In this document: in pieces, positions 18,548-26,845 of the stretch
Layout: the number at the start of each line of letters is the position of its first letter
Numbering within the stretch: the stretch's first letter is position 1
Source of the DNA: Swaminathania salitolerans
GTDB taxonomy: Bacteria > Pseudomonadota > Alphaproteobacteria > Acetobacterales > Acetobacteraceae
NCBI RefSeq assembly: GCF_007988945.1
Contig: NZ_BJVC01000003.1
Span: 186,001 to 250,000 of the forward strand
Length of the DNA: 64,000 nt
Direction: 5' to 3'
Position numbers and translations under genes: made by a program
Notes under the pieces: model-generated
Database searches by the model: none
What the model was told of the DNA's origin: nothing
Seen by the model: only the letters and a program-made list of their open reading frames with translations

Positions 18548-18581
18548 GACAGGACATCGCGCCCGACAGGTCATCGCGCAC
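18548..18581. repeat. Tandem repeat, 2 x 17 bp
   Basis: GACAGGACATCGCGCCC is followed directly by GACAGGTCATCGCGCAC in the gap between the regulator and the convergent glycosyltransferase gene. Two bases differ between copies. Confidence 0.6.
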
Positions 18582-18590
18582 GCAACGGGA

Positions 18591-19622
18591 TCAGACCGCC
18601 TCGATCGCCTTCATATGGCGCTCGAACGAATCGGCCCCGTCCGCAAAGGGATTTGGAAAACGCGCCTGGAGTGTCTCGCTCTCGCGATAGGCCAAACGAT
18701 GCGATCGGGGGATGGGAGCGCCGCTGTCATAGCGGTCGAACGCCCACCACCGCTCTGGCAATCCTTTCACGCAGTTGCGCGCGAGCTGCGCCCGGTACCA
18801 GTACATCAGCTCGAACACCTCGATCCGGTCGTTGCAGTACCGCTCGAGCATGACCTCACCCGCCCAGGTCACTTTCGTGAAATGGAAGAAACGGAGCAGG
18901 GCCTCTCCGGCATAGATCCGGCCGGAGGCGTCGATCGAGATGGGCCTCTGGCTCAGATTCCAGCTCGCCACGTTATAACCGGGATCACGCAGGATCATGA
19001 CCCTGTCGAAAAACGCGGGAACGAGGTCGCACCATCTCTGATCCGTGAACAGACCGTTCGGAACATCGTCATAACAATAGGAGAGCAGCCGGTCGCGCCA
19101 CCAGCGCGCGAAGCGACGCCCTTCCGTACGGCAGGAGACGGCAACGAAACCGAGATTATAGACGCCATGCTTGAGCGTACCGATCTCGTTATCGCGAATT
19201 GCCTGATCCGACGTATCCGGCGCCAGAAGATGCGGGGTGAGAATCACATCATGCGTATCCAGCCCGCGCACGACCTCGGCAAGTTCGGAGAACAGCGCAA
19301 TATCCGGATCGATATAGATGACCTTCTCGGCCCCCTCGTCCAGCAGACGACAGAGCATGGCGCCCTTGACGGCGGTACAGAGCTCCACGACGTCATGTCT
19401 GAACATCCACGCGTTCAGATTGGCAACGCCCAGCTCATCGATCCTGACAACGGAATCGATCGGTTCGTCGGCGAGATCGAATACGAAACCCGGAGGCTCG
19501 ACATCGGACAGACAGAGGGAAAAAACCCAGTCCGGATGGTGCTTCCGCAGGGTTTCGCCGAGAACCCTCACCCGATCGAGATAGGCAAAGGAAGCGCTCG
19601 TGAAGCAATGGATTCTGCTCAT
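18591..19622 (-). CDS. Glycosyltransferase, GT-A fold (GT8-like)
   Basis: A 343-residue cytoplasmic protein. The N-terminus IHCFTSASFAYLDRVRVLGE is the usual GT-A nucleotide-binding start. KVIYIDPDIALFSEL carries the metal-binding Asp105-Pro-Asp107. HGVYNLGFVAV and FFHFTKVTW resemble acceptor-side motifs of family members. It probably transfers a hexose in surface polysaccharide assembly. It is the last gene of a four-gene leftward cluster with another glycosyltransferase, a methyltransferase and a GT25 enzyme. Donor and acceptor unknown. Confidence 0.8.
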   Translation of the reverse strand: MSRIHCFTSASFAYLDRVRVLGETLRKHHPDWVFSLCLSDVEPPGFVFDLADEPIDSVVRIDELGVANLNAWMFRHDVVELCTAVKGAMLCRLLDEGAEKVIYIDPDIALFSELAEVVRGLDTHDVILTPHLLAPDTSDQAIRDNEIGTLKHGVYNLGFVAVSCRTEGRRFARWWRDRLLSYCYDDVPNGLFTDQRWCDLVPAFFDRVMILRDPGYNVASWNLSQRPISIDASGRIYAGEALLRFFHFTKVTWAGEVMLERYCNDRIEVFELMYWYRAQLARNCVKGLPERWWAFDRYDSGAPIPRSHRLAYRESETLQARFPNPFADGADSFERHMKAIEAV

Positions 19623-19671
19623 GCCCGAACCTCACGCTCTGTCATATCGGCTCCTCGCACGCGCCACATCG

Positions 19672-21252
19672 TCATACCAGCTCCTCGAGCCAGGCGATCG
19701 TATCGCCCTGTTTCATCAGGTGCCCGCGCTGACGGGGGGAAAGGTCGAGCAGGGTAAAGATCTGTCCGCTTCGCAGGAGTTCGGTCAGCTGGGTCTCGTC
19801 ATCGAGGAGCAGACCCTGTTCCGGCACCTGCTCCCTGATCAGGTCGGGCACATTGCCCGGCCCGCGCGGAGCGAGGAGAAACGCGCCCGCTGCGATCGCC
19901 TCATGGGCCGCATAACAGAAGGTCTCCGCGCAAAGCGACCAGAGAAGGACGGCATCGATATTGAGCGCCGCGACAGATCTGATCATGGCGTCTTCGCCAT
20001 CCTCGGCGATATTGACCGGGGTATGGATGATATTGCCCGGGCCGACGACGCCATGATCCATGCCCAGATGATGAAACTCGTATCGTGGATCGTGACGAAA
20101 CCGCTCGGCGAGATCCCTGAAAACGGACCAGCCTTTCAGCCTGACACGATGCCCCAGATAGGCGATGCGGAGTTTCTCTCCCGCGGAACGACTGCCATAG
20201 GGCATTTGGGCGCCCGCCATGAGAAGCCTGCCGAGCGCACGGACACCGGCGGAACGAAAGGTCAGTGACGTACTCTCCTGCCAGATGGCAAGAGCCGCGC
20301 GCGAAGGCGCCAGAACATCGGGCGTGAAGCGTGCGAAAAACGTGGCAAGACGGGCGAGAAACGCTTCCCTGCCCTGGCCATGACGGCAGATACCGCATGC
20401 CATCGAGGAAGCCTCGGGCGCGCCGCAATAGACCACGTCGTTACGCAGGAGCTGGATCCCGCTGCATAGCGTGTAGAAATCATGAACCCAGGCCACCACG
20501 CGCCGACATTTCAGCGCATCGATGATATCGCCGAGATCGTCAGGATCGTGACCCATCAGATGATGAATGACCGCGTACGTCTCGGATCCGGGTTCGATCG
20601 CCGCCTGAAGAGCCGCTATCAGGGTGTGCGGCGTCACCAGACCGAAAGTGCGTCCGTTGAGCCTGACCGCCAAAGCGGAGGGCTCGGTCGGAGAGCGGCG
20701 GGCAAGTCCGCCACCGGGCATGGCCGGCGCGAGATGCAGATAGTTCCAGCCCGTTTCCGCGCATCTTTCCTCCTCGGTGAGGATCAGCTTCTGGACGCCG
20801 CCGACATTTTTGGCGAATTCGTCGTGACTGACGGACAGGACGGTCGGTCCTTCGCGCCAGGCTTCGCGCAGGAGCGACACAAGCTCCGTCTTGCCGAGCA
20901 CCCTTTCGCCCGGACGCCCGCGCGTCGCGCAGCCGGACGCCGAAGCCAATAGATGAAAACCGTTCTGTACGTATCCTCTCTGCTCACGCAGGGGATGCGC
21001 TGGCCTTCTGCCCTCCTTGCGCCCCGATTGCGCATAATGCTCGAGCGGATTGAGCCCTGCAGACGCCACGTCGTAATTCTGCGTGAGATAATAGCGTGTG
21101 TCGAACACGGCGTTGGGGTTGCGTCCCTCACGCCAGCCCATCGAGCAGTAATGCGCGAACGCATCGACCCCCGATGTCGCGACATCGGGATAGGATTGGA
21201 GATAGAAGCCCCTGTCGAAGAAAGCCTCTGTCCTGGTGGCATCGTCTTGCAT
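19672..21252 (-). CDS. Glycosyltransferase (GT4/GT-B type) with N-terminal tandem repeats
   Basis: A 526-residue protein from ATG 21252. The first 75 residues hold two copies of a repeat of the form FYLQSYPDVATSG..AFAHYCSMGWREGRNP, often found at the N-terminus of large rhamnan-type or EPS glycosyltransferases. A GT-B fold follows, with a glycine-rich donor-domain segment (KLRIAYLGHRVRLKGWSVFRDL) and a C-terminal CAETFCYAAHEAIAAGAFLLAP, the nucleotide-sugar motif EX7E-like region. A CGICRH cysteine pair in the middle is unusual. Its place in the cluster supports surface-glycan synthesis. No good ribosome site is seen, so the start is tentative. Confidence 0.78.
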   Translation of the reverse strand: MQDDATRTEAFFDRGFYLQSYPDVATSGVDAFAHYCSMGWREGRNPNAVFDTRYYLTQNYDVASAGLNPLEHYAQSGRKEGRRPAHPLREQRGYVQNGFHLLASASGCATRGRPGERVLGKTELVSLLREAWREGPTVLSVSHDEFAKNVGGVQKLILTEEERCAETGWNYLHLAPAMPGGGLARRSPTEPSALAVRLNGRTFGLVTPHTLIAALQAAIEPGSETYAVIHHLMGHDPDDLGDIIDALKCRRVVAWVHDFYTLCSGIQLLRNDVVYCGAPEASSMACGICRHGQGREAFLARLATFFARFTPDVLAPSRAALAIWQESTSLTFRSAGVRALGRLLMAGAQMPYGSRSAGEKLRIAYLGHRVRLKGWSVFRDLAERFRHDPRYEFHHLGMDHGVVGPGNIIHTPVNIAEDGEDAMIRSVAALNIDAVLLWSLCAETFCYAAHEAIAAGAFLLAPRGPGNVPDLIREQVPEQGLLLDDETQLTELLRSGQIFTLLDLSPRQRGHLMKQGDTIAWLEELV

Positions 21253-21278
21253 GAGATGAGTCCGGCCGGAGTGTTTTT

Positions 21279-22721
21279 TCAGCGATGACGCAATTTGTCG
21301 CGTATCCGCGCCGCGCATCGGCGTGCCACGCGCGCGCCGCGTCGCAACAGCGGATGTCGGACGGCGAGATGCCGGATCGGTGATGTCAGGCGCCAAACCG
21401 TGCTGGTCTCGAGCTCGAAGATCCTCTGTTGCAGATGGGCCAGCTGCTCAGTCGATGCCGTTATCGTCTGCGGAACCGGTATCATGCGGCGCTCGTTCTG
21501 CAGACGGGCCTCGATGCTCGGTCGTATCCGCGTTTCGGCCTCGAGACCGGTTTCCGCCAGTTGATCGTAGGTACGCGCGGCGCGCTCGGCCAGCTGCGCC
21601 TCGAGACGCCCGATCTCTCGCCGGGCTTCCCGGATCGCCGCCGTCTCGGTCTCCAGGCTTCGTGCGAGACCGGCGCATCGTTCATCCGCTTCTGCGAGCG
21701 CTTTCTCTGCGCCCGAGCGGGCGTGATCGGACGCCTCAAGCCTCGCTTCGAGCGCAAGACACCGCTCCGACAGCAATGTGCCATGCTCCCAGCCCGGCGA
21801 GAGAAAGGCTGCGAAATGCTCGTCCCGCAGGGAATGCCCGGCCAGAGCCGCGATCGCAGCGCCCTCTTGCCCTTCCCATTCGGCGAGTCCCCAGCGGGGC
21901 GTTTTCCACAGCGCATCCCGCAATGCCTCGACCGAGGGGATCGCACGCAGCAGACAGCCATGCGCCTTCAGGGAGTCGCCGAGTACCGGCGCCTTTCGGG
22001 GAGAAACCAGCAATCCGGCCTCGTAGGCACAGGGAAAGATGGCCGTATCCCGGCGATTGAAATTATCGGGATTATGGGAGGGAAAGGCGAAATAATGGAT
22101 CTCCAGCCCCCAGGAAAGAAGCGTCGCACACAGCTCGAGCGAGCGACGATCCTCATTGCATTCGAGCCACAAGGTCGTCTGCCCGGTCGCGATATGGGCC
22201 GCATCGCTCTGCACGATGCTCAGCTCCATTCCCTCGGCATCGATCTTGACCAGATCGAAAGGCCCCTCCTCCTCCCGGAGCGTTGAGAGCGACACGGGCG
22301 GCGGCGGCGGCGGCGCATCGAGATCCTGAGCGTCCGAATCCGCATAGGAGACCGATCCGATATTGTCCGGATCGCCATGGGGCGACGCGATGACGGCATC
22401 GGTGCTGCCGGCAAGGCAATGCCTGACCCGCGTCCCTTCGGGGGCGAGACTTTCCACGTTCTTGCGCAGATAGGGCATGACCGCGGGATTTGCCTCGACG
22501 AGACAGAGCCGGGAAAGGCTGGCTGCCCGGGAGAGTCCCAGACCGAAGGTCCCCAGACAGGCCCCTATATCGAGAACGCGCGCATCGTCCGGAAGAACGG
22601 ACGCGACAAAGGAAACCTCATCCCAGGCCCATTCTCCGTAATGCAGAAGAAAACGGCCGATGAGATCCCGCGTTCCGTCGGGAACCTTCAGCGAGCCATA
22701 TCGCGTTGGAACGTCTCTCAC
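21279..22721 (-). CDS. FkbM-family methyltransferase with C-terminal coiled coil
   Basis: A 480-residue protein. Residues 1-240 are an FkbM methyltransferase: the SAM-binding loop is DIGACLGTFG at 51-60, followed by LCLVEANPAVMPYL and the FkbM hallmark FDLVKIDAEGMELSIV. A six-proline run interrupts the domain at residues 137-142. Residues about 315-440 are rich in Glu, Ala, Arg and Gln and should form a coiled coil, followed by a basic tail that could bind membrane. FkbM enzymes methylate sugar hydroxyls, and this one sits in a glycosyltransferase cluster. The coiled coil may scaffold the glycan enzymes or measure chain length. Confidence 0.82.
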   Translation of the reverse strand: MRDVPTRYGSLKVPDGTRDLIGRFLLHYGEWAWDEVSFVASVLPDDARVLDIGACLGTFGLGLSRAASLSRLCLVEANPAVMPYLRKNVESLAPEGTRVRHCLAGSTDAVIASPHGDPDNIGSVSYADSDAQDLDAPPPPPPVSLSTLREEEGPFDLVKIDAEGMELSIVQSDAAHIATGQTTLWLECNEDRRSLELCATLLSWGLEIHYFAFPSHNPDNFNRRDTAIFPCAYEAGLLVSPRKAPVLGDSLKAHGCLLRAIPSVEALRDALWKTPRWGLAEWEGQEGAAIAALAGHSLRDEHFAAFLSPGWEHGTLLSERCLALEARLEASDHARSGAEKALAEADERCAGLARSLETETAAIREARREIGRLEAQLAERAARTYDQLAETGLEAETRIRPSIEARLQNERRMIPVPQTITASTEQLAHLQQRIFELETSTVWRLTSPIRHLAVRHPLLRRGARVARRCAARIRDKLRHR

Positions 22722-22797
22722 GAAAGGTAACTCCGTTACGATCGGGTGAAGTAGCGCAAAAAAGACGTTACATGAAACTCTCCTTTCCAGAAAGATG

Positions 22798-22813
22798 CCC
22801 CGGAAAACCGGGG
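22798..22813 (-). terminator. Weak hairpin after the GT25 gene
   Basis: CCCCGG-AAAA-CCGGGG is a perfect 6-bp hairpin 38 bases after the GT25 stop on the minus strand. Only a short T-rich stretch follows (CATCTTTC), so it is at best a weak terminator. Confidence 0.35.
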
Positions 22814-22850
22814 GAGGAGATTCTCGCGAGATCGGGGGGAGGAGGGCCTC

Positions 22851-23591
22851 TCAGACCGGGGCAGAGTCCGGGCGGCGCGTCGAAGACGAGGCTTTCTCGT
22901 TCGGAGAGATGGCCAGCGGGGGAAAGGCGGCATGGGCGTTCAGGGTCGCGTAGTGGAAGGACGTCACCACGTCGATCCCGACATTGCGCACCATCCGCTC
23001 CAGACCGCGCTGCTGGTACTCCTGGGCGCGGAGCGGCAGGCAGCGCGCCAGAAGACGACGCGCTCCCCGCGGCGACACCACATAGGCACAGAGGCCGAAG
23101 CCCTGCAGCAGCGGGCACAGCGTGGCGGTCCGTTCCAGCGTGGAGAAGAGGCCCGCATTCTCCTGCATGTGTTTTTCCCCGAAGGTCACCGTTGCGGCCG
23201 TCACGCCGGGAAGGGCATCGAGGGTGATGGGCGCATTGAAGTTATAGCCGAGCAGCAGGATATCCCATTCATCCGGAAGCGCGCGGATCAGGCGCGCGCT
23301 CTCGCTCTCGAAATTCGCGCAGAGCCGGGCATCGTCCTCGAAGATCATCAGGATCTCCTCTTCCCGGGCTGCCCGCCCCCATAATCCCAGATGGGAGAGC
23401 GCCGCGCCGAGGGCGCCGGGCGTGTAGGCCAGACCGGGCTCTGCCACGCCGCGCATCACGAGACGGTCGAGACTGATCTCATGGCCTTCCGTCGCCTCGT
23501 GTCTCTCGATACCGGACACATGGGCATTGGCCGTCATGAATGACGACAGGCGTGCAAGATCGCATGTCCTGTTGATGACCAGCCTGCGCAT
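22851..23591 (-). CDS. Glycosyltransferase family 25 (LPS-type)
   Basis: A 246-residue GT25 protein. It starts MRRLVINRTCDLARLSSF, typical of the family, and contains ALSHLGLWGRA and the active-site motif MIFEDDARL with Glu85-Asp86-Asp87. Members add galactose or glucose to lipooligosaccharide or other surface glycans. A GGAGGGAG site stands directly upstream of the ATG at 23591, which fixes the start; the frame stays open upstream through an intergenic repeat, but that part is not coding. It is the first gene of the leftward glycan cluster. Confidence 0.85.
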   Translation of the reverse strand: MRRLVINRTCDLARLSSFMTANAHVSGIERHEATEGHEISLDRLVMRGVAEPGLAYTPGALGAALSHLGLWGRAAREEEILMIFEDDARLCANFESESARLIRALPDEWDILLLGYNFNAPITLDALPGVTAATVTFGEKHMQENAGLFSTLERTATLCPLLQGFGLCAYVVSPRGARRLLARCLPLRAQEYQQRGLERMVRNVGIDVVTSFHYATLNAHAAFPPLAISPNEKASSSTRRPDSAPV

Positions 23592-23657
23592 TCTCCCTCC
23601 CGCCCGATCTTGCGACACGATATCCCGATGGCGCGTTTCTGCCCATCGTCTCCGACA

Positions 23658-23699
23658 CATCGTGCCGAAGGCATCGTGCCGAAGGCATCGTGCCGGAGA
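23658..23699. repeat. Tandem repeat, 3 x 14 bp
   Basis: Three copies of CATCGTGCCGAAGG (last copy CATCGTGCCGGAGA) lie between the hydroxyacid dehydrogenase stop and the GT25 gene. Confidence 0.75.
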
Positions 23700-23730
23700 C
23701 ATCGTTACGCATACGCCTTTCGCAGAGCGC

Positions 23731-24681
23731 TCAGTAGCCCCGCTCGCGATCGAACAGCAATGCAGGCCGTTCCCCTCGCTCCAGCTGGCGGATGACATCG
23801 GCCAGATAGAGAACCTGCGCCCTGCGAGAGGCCTCCGAGGCCACATGAGGTGTCAGGATGATCCGCGGGTGCTCCCACAGGGGCGCGTTTGCGGGCAGGG
23901 GCTCCTCTGCGGTCACGTCGAGAACCGCCCCTCCGAGACGCCCTTCATCGAGCAGGGCGATCAGGTCGGCTTCGACCAGATGATCGCCACGCCCGACATT
24001 GATCAGCCCCGCCCCCGGCTTCATCCTGCCCAGAAGGGCGCGATCGAGAATATGACGGGTCCGGGATGTGCTCGGCAGGAGATTGACCAGAAGATCCGTC
24101 TTTTCCAGCCGGGCCGACAGCGCCGCGTCACCGGTGCACAGATGGACAGGCCCGTCCTTTCCGCCCTCGCCCGAGCGGCGCCATGCCGTGACGGAGAAGC
24201 CCGCTTTCGCCAGATGCTGCGCCACGACCGAGCCGATCTGCCCGTATCCCAGAACCGTCACCTCGGTCTCGCGGCTGGTGCGCGAGACGAGATTGCGCGA
24301 CCAGACCCGGGCGGCCTGCTGCAACGCCCAGCCGCGCGCATCGCGCAGCAGGGAGATCGCAGCCCACAGGACATAATCGGCCATCAATATGCCGGTATCG
24401 TCTCCCCCCATCCGGATCAGGGGAACATGGTCGGGGAAACCGGGCCGAGAGACGAGATGATTGACACCCGCCCCCGTGCAGAGAATGCCGCGCATCCGGC
24501 TCAAGGCCCCGAGATCCGCATCGGACACCTCCCAGACGAGCGCATAATGCGCCGCCTCCCGCTGTGTCGCGGGATCGAACCATGAGACGGTTTCGATATC
24601 GGGCGCACAGGCAGCGAAGGCCTGACGCCAGCCCTCGAACGCTTCGGGGCCATCGGCACTGATGGTCAGTCTGGGCGTCAT
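23731..24681 (-). CDS. D-2-hydroxyacid dehydrogenase, GhrA-like
   Basis: A 316-residue NAD(P)H-dependent reductase, probably acting on glyoxylate or hydroxypyruvate. The dinucleotide motif is VLGYGQIGSVVAQHL near residue 143. The catalytic Arg is in INVGRGDHLVE, the Glu in DVTAEEPLP and the His in LTPHVASEAS, the standard D-isomer dehydrogenase triad. Sequence start and length fit the glyoxylate/hydroxypyruvate reductase A group rather than PdxB or SerA. It follows the amidinohydrolase-like gene on the same strand across a 111-base gap full of 14-bp repeats. Confidence 0.87.
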   Translation of the reverse strand: MTPRLTISADGPEAFEGWRQAFAACAPDIETVSWFDPATQREAAHYALVWEVSDADLGALSRMRGILCTGAGVNHLVSRPGFPDHVPLIRMGGDDTGILMADYVLWAAISLLRDARGWALQQAARVWSRNLVSRTSRETEVTVLGYGQIGSVVAQHLAKAGFSVTAWRRSGEGGKDGPVHLCTGDAALSARLEKTDLLVNLLPSTSRTRHILDRALLGRMKPGAGLINVGRGDHLVEADLIALLDEGRLGGAVLDVTAEEPLPANAPLWEHPRIILTPHVASEASRRAQVLYLADVIRQLERGERPALLFDRERGY

Positions 24682-24729
24682 TCCTCTCTCCTCCTCGGCC
24701 GCACCGGTTCGGGACGAATCGCCCAGGTC

Positions 24730-24785
24730 CCGGCTATCGGGCTCCGGCTATCGGGCCCCGGTTGGTATGCCCCGGCTATGGCACC
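24730..24785. repeat. Tandem repeat, 4 x 14 bp
   Basis: Four units of 14 bp start CCGGCTATCGGGCT; units one and two are nearly identical, three and four more diverged (CCGGTTGGTATGCC, CCGGCTATGGCACC). They lie just past the stop of the amidinohydrolase-like gene. Confidence 0.7.
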
Positions 24786-24792
24786 CGGAATC

Positions 24793-25659
24793 TCAGACTG
24801 GCGTTTCACGACGCAGCGGCATCGTCATGCAATGGATGCTGCCACCGCCACGGGAGAACTGATCCAGTTCCGGCTCGAACACGCTCAGCCCCTCATCGCG
24901 CAACAGCGCGTTGATACGACGCGAATGCCTGGGACTCACCACGCGATTCCCGCCGAGAGCCAGCACATTGCACCCCATGTCGCGCATCGCCTCCTTGTAG
25001 GAGACCGGAAGGATGCGGATCCCCTGCGCCGCGAACCAGGCCAGATCGTCATCCTCGAGCACATCCGTCACGCCGATCGCAAGCCCTTCCGTGACCATGG
25101 TGAAGATCACGTCGAGATGAAGGAAATGCTCGGGAAAATGGATCATGCGACATGTCCAGCCCGCCGCCTCGAAAGGACGGGCGAAAGCCTGCGCCCCCTC
25201 GAGCGTCGTACGACCGCCCGATACGCCGATGGCGAGCAGCCCCGGCCGGATGATGTGGATATCCCCTCCTTCCACGTATCCCTCGTCGCAGCGATGGACG
25301 ATGGCCTCTTCTCCGTAAAAAGCCTCGACCGTCGCGCGTTCGGGCTGACGCTCGGGCCGCATGAGCCGGGTGATGACGGGGCCCCATGGCGTCGTCTGCG
25401 ACGAATCGCGCGTATAGACCTGATAGGGCAGCCCCGCATGCGGCGTCAGGAAGTGGCAGGTCACGCCCTCGCGCTCCAGAATCGCGACAAGACCGTCGAA
25501 CTGGCTCCGGATCAGCGCCGGATCGGGGCGCGCGCCGCTCGCGAGCGTCCGTATCGCGATATCGTTGCTGGGATTCCAGCTGTAGTGATCGGGCGGGCAG
25601 AGCAGCACGTCCGACAGGGTTCCGGTCTCGCTGTCGATGAACCATCGATCCGACGCCAT
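24793..25659 (-). CDS. DDAH/amidinohydrolase superfamily enzyme
   Basis: A 288-residue protein of the guanidine-modifying superfamily that includes dimethylarginine dimethylaminohydrolase and arginine deiminase. Visible landmarks are YTRDSSQTTPWG with the substrate-guanidine Asp, GYVEGGDIHII (Glu-Gly-Gly-Asp), the catalytic His in HFLHLDVIFTMV, and the nucleophilic Cys near residue 277 in GGGSIHCMTMPL. The enzyme would hydrolyse an arginine-like guanidine compound in the cytoplasm. ATG 25659 is taken since homology begins there. It diverges from a LysR gene with a LysR-type palindrome between, so it may belong functionally to the operon at 25862-34265. Confidence 0.85.
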   Translation of the reverse strand: MASDRWFIDSETGTLSDVLLCPPDHYSWNPSNDIAIRTLASGARPDPALIRSQFDGLVAILEREGVTCHFLTPHAGLPYQVYTRDSSQTTPWGPVITRLMRPERQPERATVEAFYGEEAIVHRCDEGYVEGGDIHIIRPGLLAIGVSGGRTTLEGAQAFARPFEAAGWTCRMIHFPEHFLHLDVIFTMVTEGLAIGVTDVLEDDDLAWFAAQGIRILPVSYKEAMRDMGCNVLALGGNRVVSPRHSRRINALLRDEGLSVFEPELDQFSRGGGSIHCMTMPLRRETPV

Positions 25660-25761
25660 GATCGTCTCCAGATAATCAGAACTGACCCGCTTCGGGCGGA
25701 TACAGAGGCTAGAGCCCGTCGTATCGTTCCTCGATAACAATGAGATGGAGTTTGGTTTGGC

Positions 25762-25782
25762 GTTTCGCAAATTATGCGAAAC
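25762..25782. promoter_or_regulatory. LysR-type operator palindrome
   Basis: GTTTCGCA and TGCGAAAC are perfect 8-base arms separated by 5 bases, giving a T-N11-A element of the kind bound by LysR-family regulators. It lies in the divergent gap between the amidinohydrolase-like gene and the LysR gene, where such regulators normally bind. Confidence 0.65.
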
Positions 25783-25861
25783 CCTGCCCGCGTCCATACT
25801 CGTTCCGGATCCGGTTGCGCCATCGGCCGGTTGATCGGGACGAGAGGGGAGATATCATAGC

Positions 25862-26845
25862 GTGTTCTCAGAAACAGGATCGACGCCCTTGTCCCGTATG
25901 CGCATGCAGGCACCGACTCGCCGCCTCCCCCGTTCCAGCGGATTCCAGGGCAGGATCGCCGAGGTCGATCTTCGCCTGCTCCGCGTATTCGCCTGCGTTG
26001 CCGATCACGGGGGATTCGCCGCCGCCGAGCTCGCTCTGGGCAAGAGCAAGTCCTCGATCAGCATCGACATTGCAGCCCTCGAATCCCGCCTGAACATGGT
26101 GCTCTGCCATCGCGGTCGCGCCGGATTCGCGCTTACGCGGGAGGGAGAGGGCGTTCTGGAGGCCACGCAGCGTCTGTTTTCCGATCTCGACATGTTCCAG
26201 CAGCGGATCAATGACGTCAGCGGAACGCTGACCGGGCGATTCTGCCTCTATCTTCCGGACAACATCCAGTTTCACGGCGAAACCGCTCTTCTGCGCGCGA
26301 TCCAGCTTTTTGCCACACGCCATCCGGCGGTCACGCTGGATGTGCGATCGGCCTCGACGCGCGATGTCGAATTCGCCGTGCGCAATGGCACGGCCACGGC
26401 AGGGATCACTCTCTACCCGCTGCAAAGACCCGATATGGAGGCCACGCCCCTTTTCAGCGAGCGGTCCAATCTCTATTGCGGCGTCCGTCATCCCCTCTTC
26501 GATGTTCCCGAAGAGAGGATCGACGTCGCAGCCCTTGCTGCCACCCGGATGATCGATGTATCGGACGCCGCCTCTTCCCCGCGCTGGGACGAGCTGAAAC
26601 CCGCCATGACGTTTTCCGCGACGGCCGAGAACATCGATTCGCGTGCATTGCTGATCCTGTCGGGGATGTATGTCGGATTCCTGCCCGAGCTTTTCGTTAC
26701 GCAGATGGTCCAGCAGGACCGTCTGCGTCATATCCGCTTCAACGACCTGCATCTCGTCAATCATTTCTATTTCCTGATCCGTCCCACGCCGGAAAACGGG
26801 CTTCTCGCGGAGGCTTTCCGCGCGGCTCTGGAAGAGACGCGCTGA
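25862..26845 (+). CDS. LysR-family transcriptional regulator
   Basis: A regulator of up to 327 residues. The winged helix is VDLRLLRVFACVADHGGFAAAELALGKS at about residues 35-62, where the KSSISIDIAALESRL recognition region follows, then a linker helix and a two-lobed effector domain (GRFCLYLPDNIQF onward). GTG 25862 and ATG 25898 are both possible starts; the HTH leaves room for the later one. Its stop overlaps the next start in a TGATG, so it is translated together with the importer it likely controls, an uncommon arrangement for LysR proteins, which usually stand divergent. The C-terminal domain lacks features that name a ligand. Confidence 0.87.
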   Translation: MFSETGSTPLSRMRMQAPTRRLPRSSGFQGRIAEVDLRLLRVFACVADHGGFAAAELALGKSKSSISIDIAALESRLNMVLCHRGRAGFALTREGEGVLEATQRLFSDLDMFQQRINDVSGTLTGRFCLYLPDNIQFHGETALLRAIQLFATRHPAVTLDVRSASTRDVEFAVRNGTATAGITLYPLQRPDMEATPLFSERSNLYCGVRHPLFDVPEERIDVAALAATRMIDVSDAASSPRWDELKPAMTFSATAENIDSRALLILSGMYVGFLPELFVTQMVQQDRLRHIRFNDLHLVNHFYFLIRPTPENGLLAEAFRAALEETR

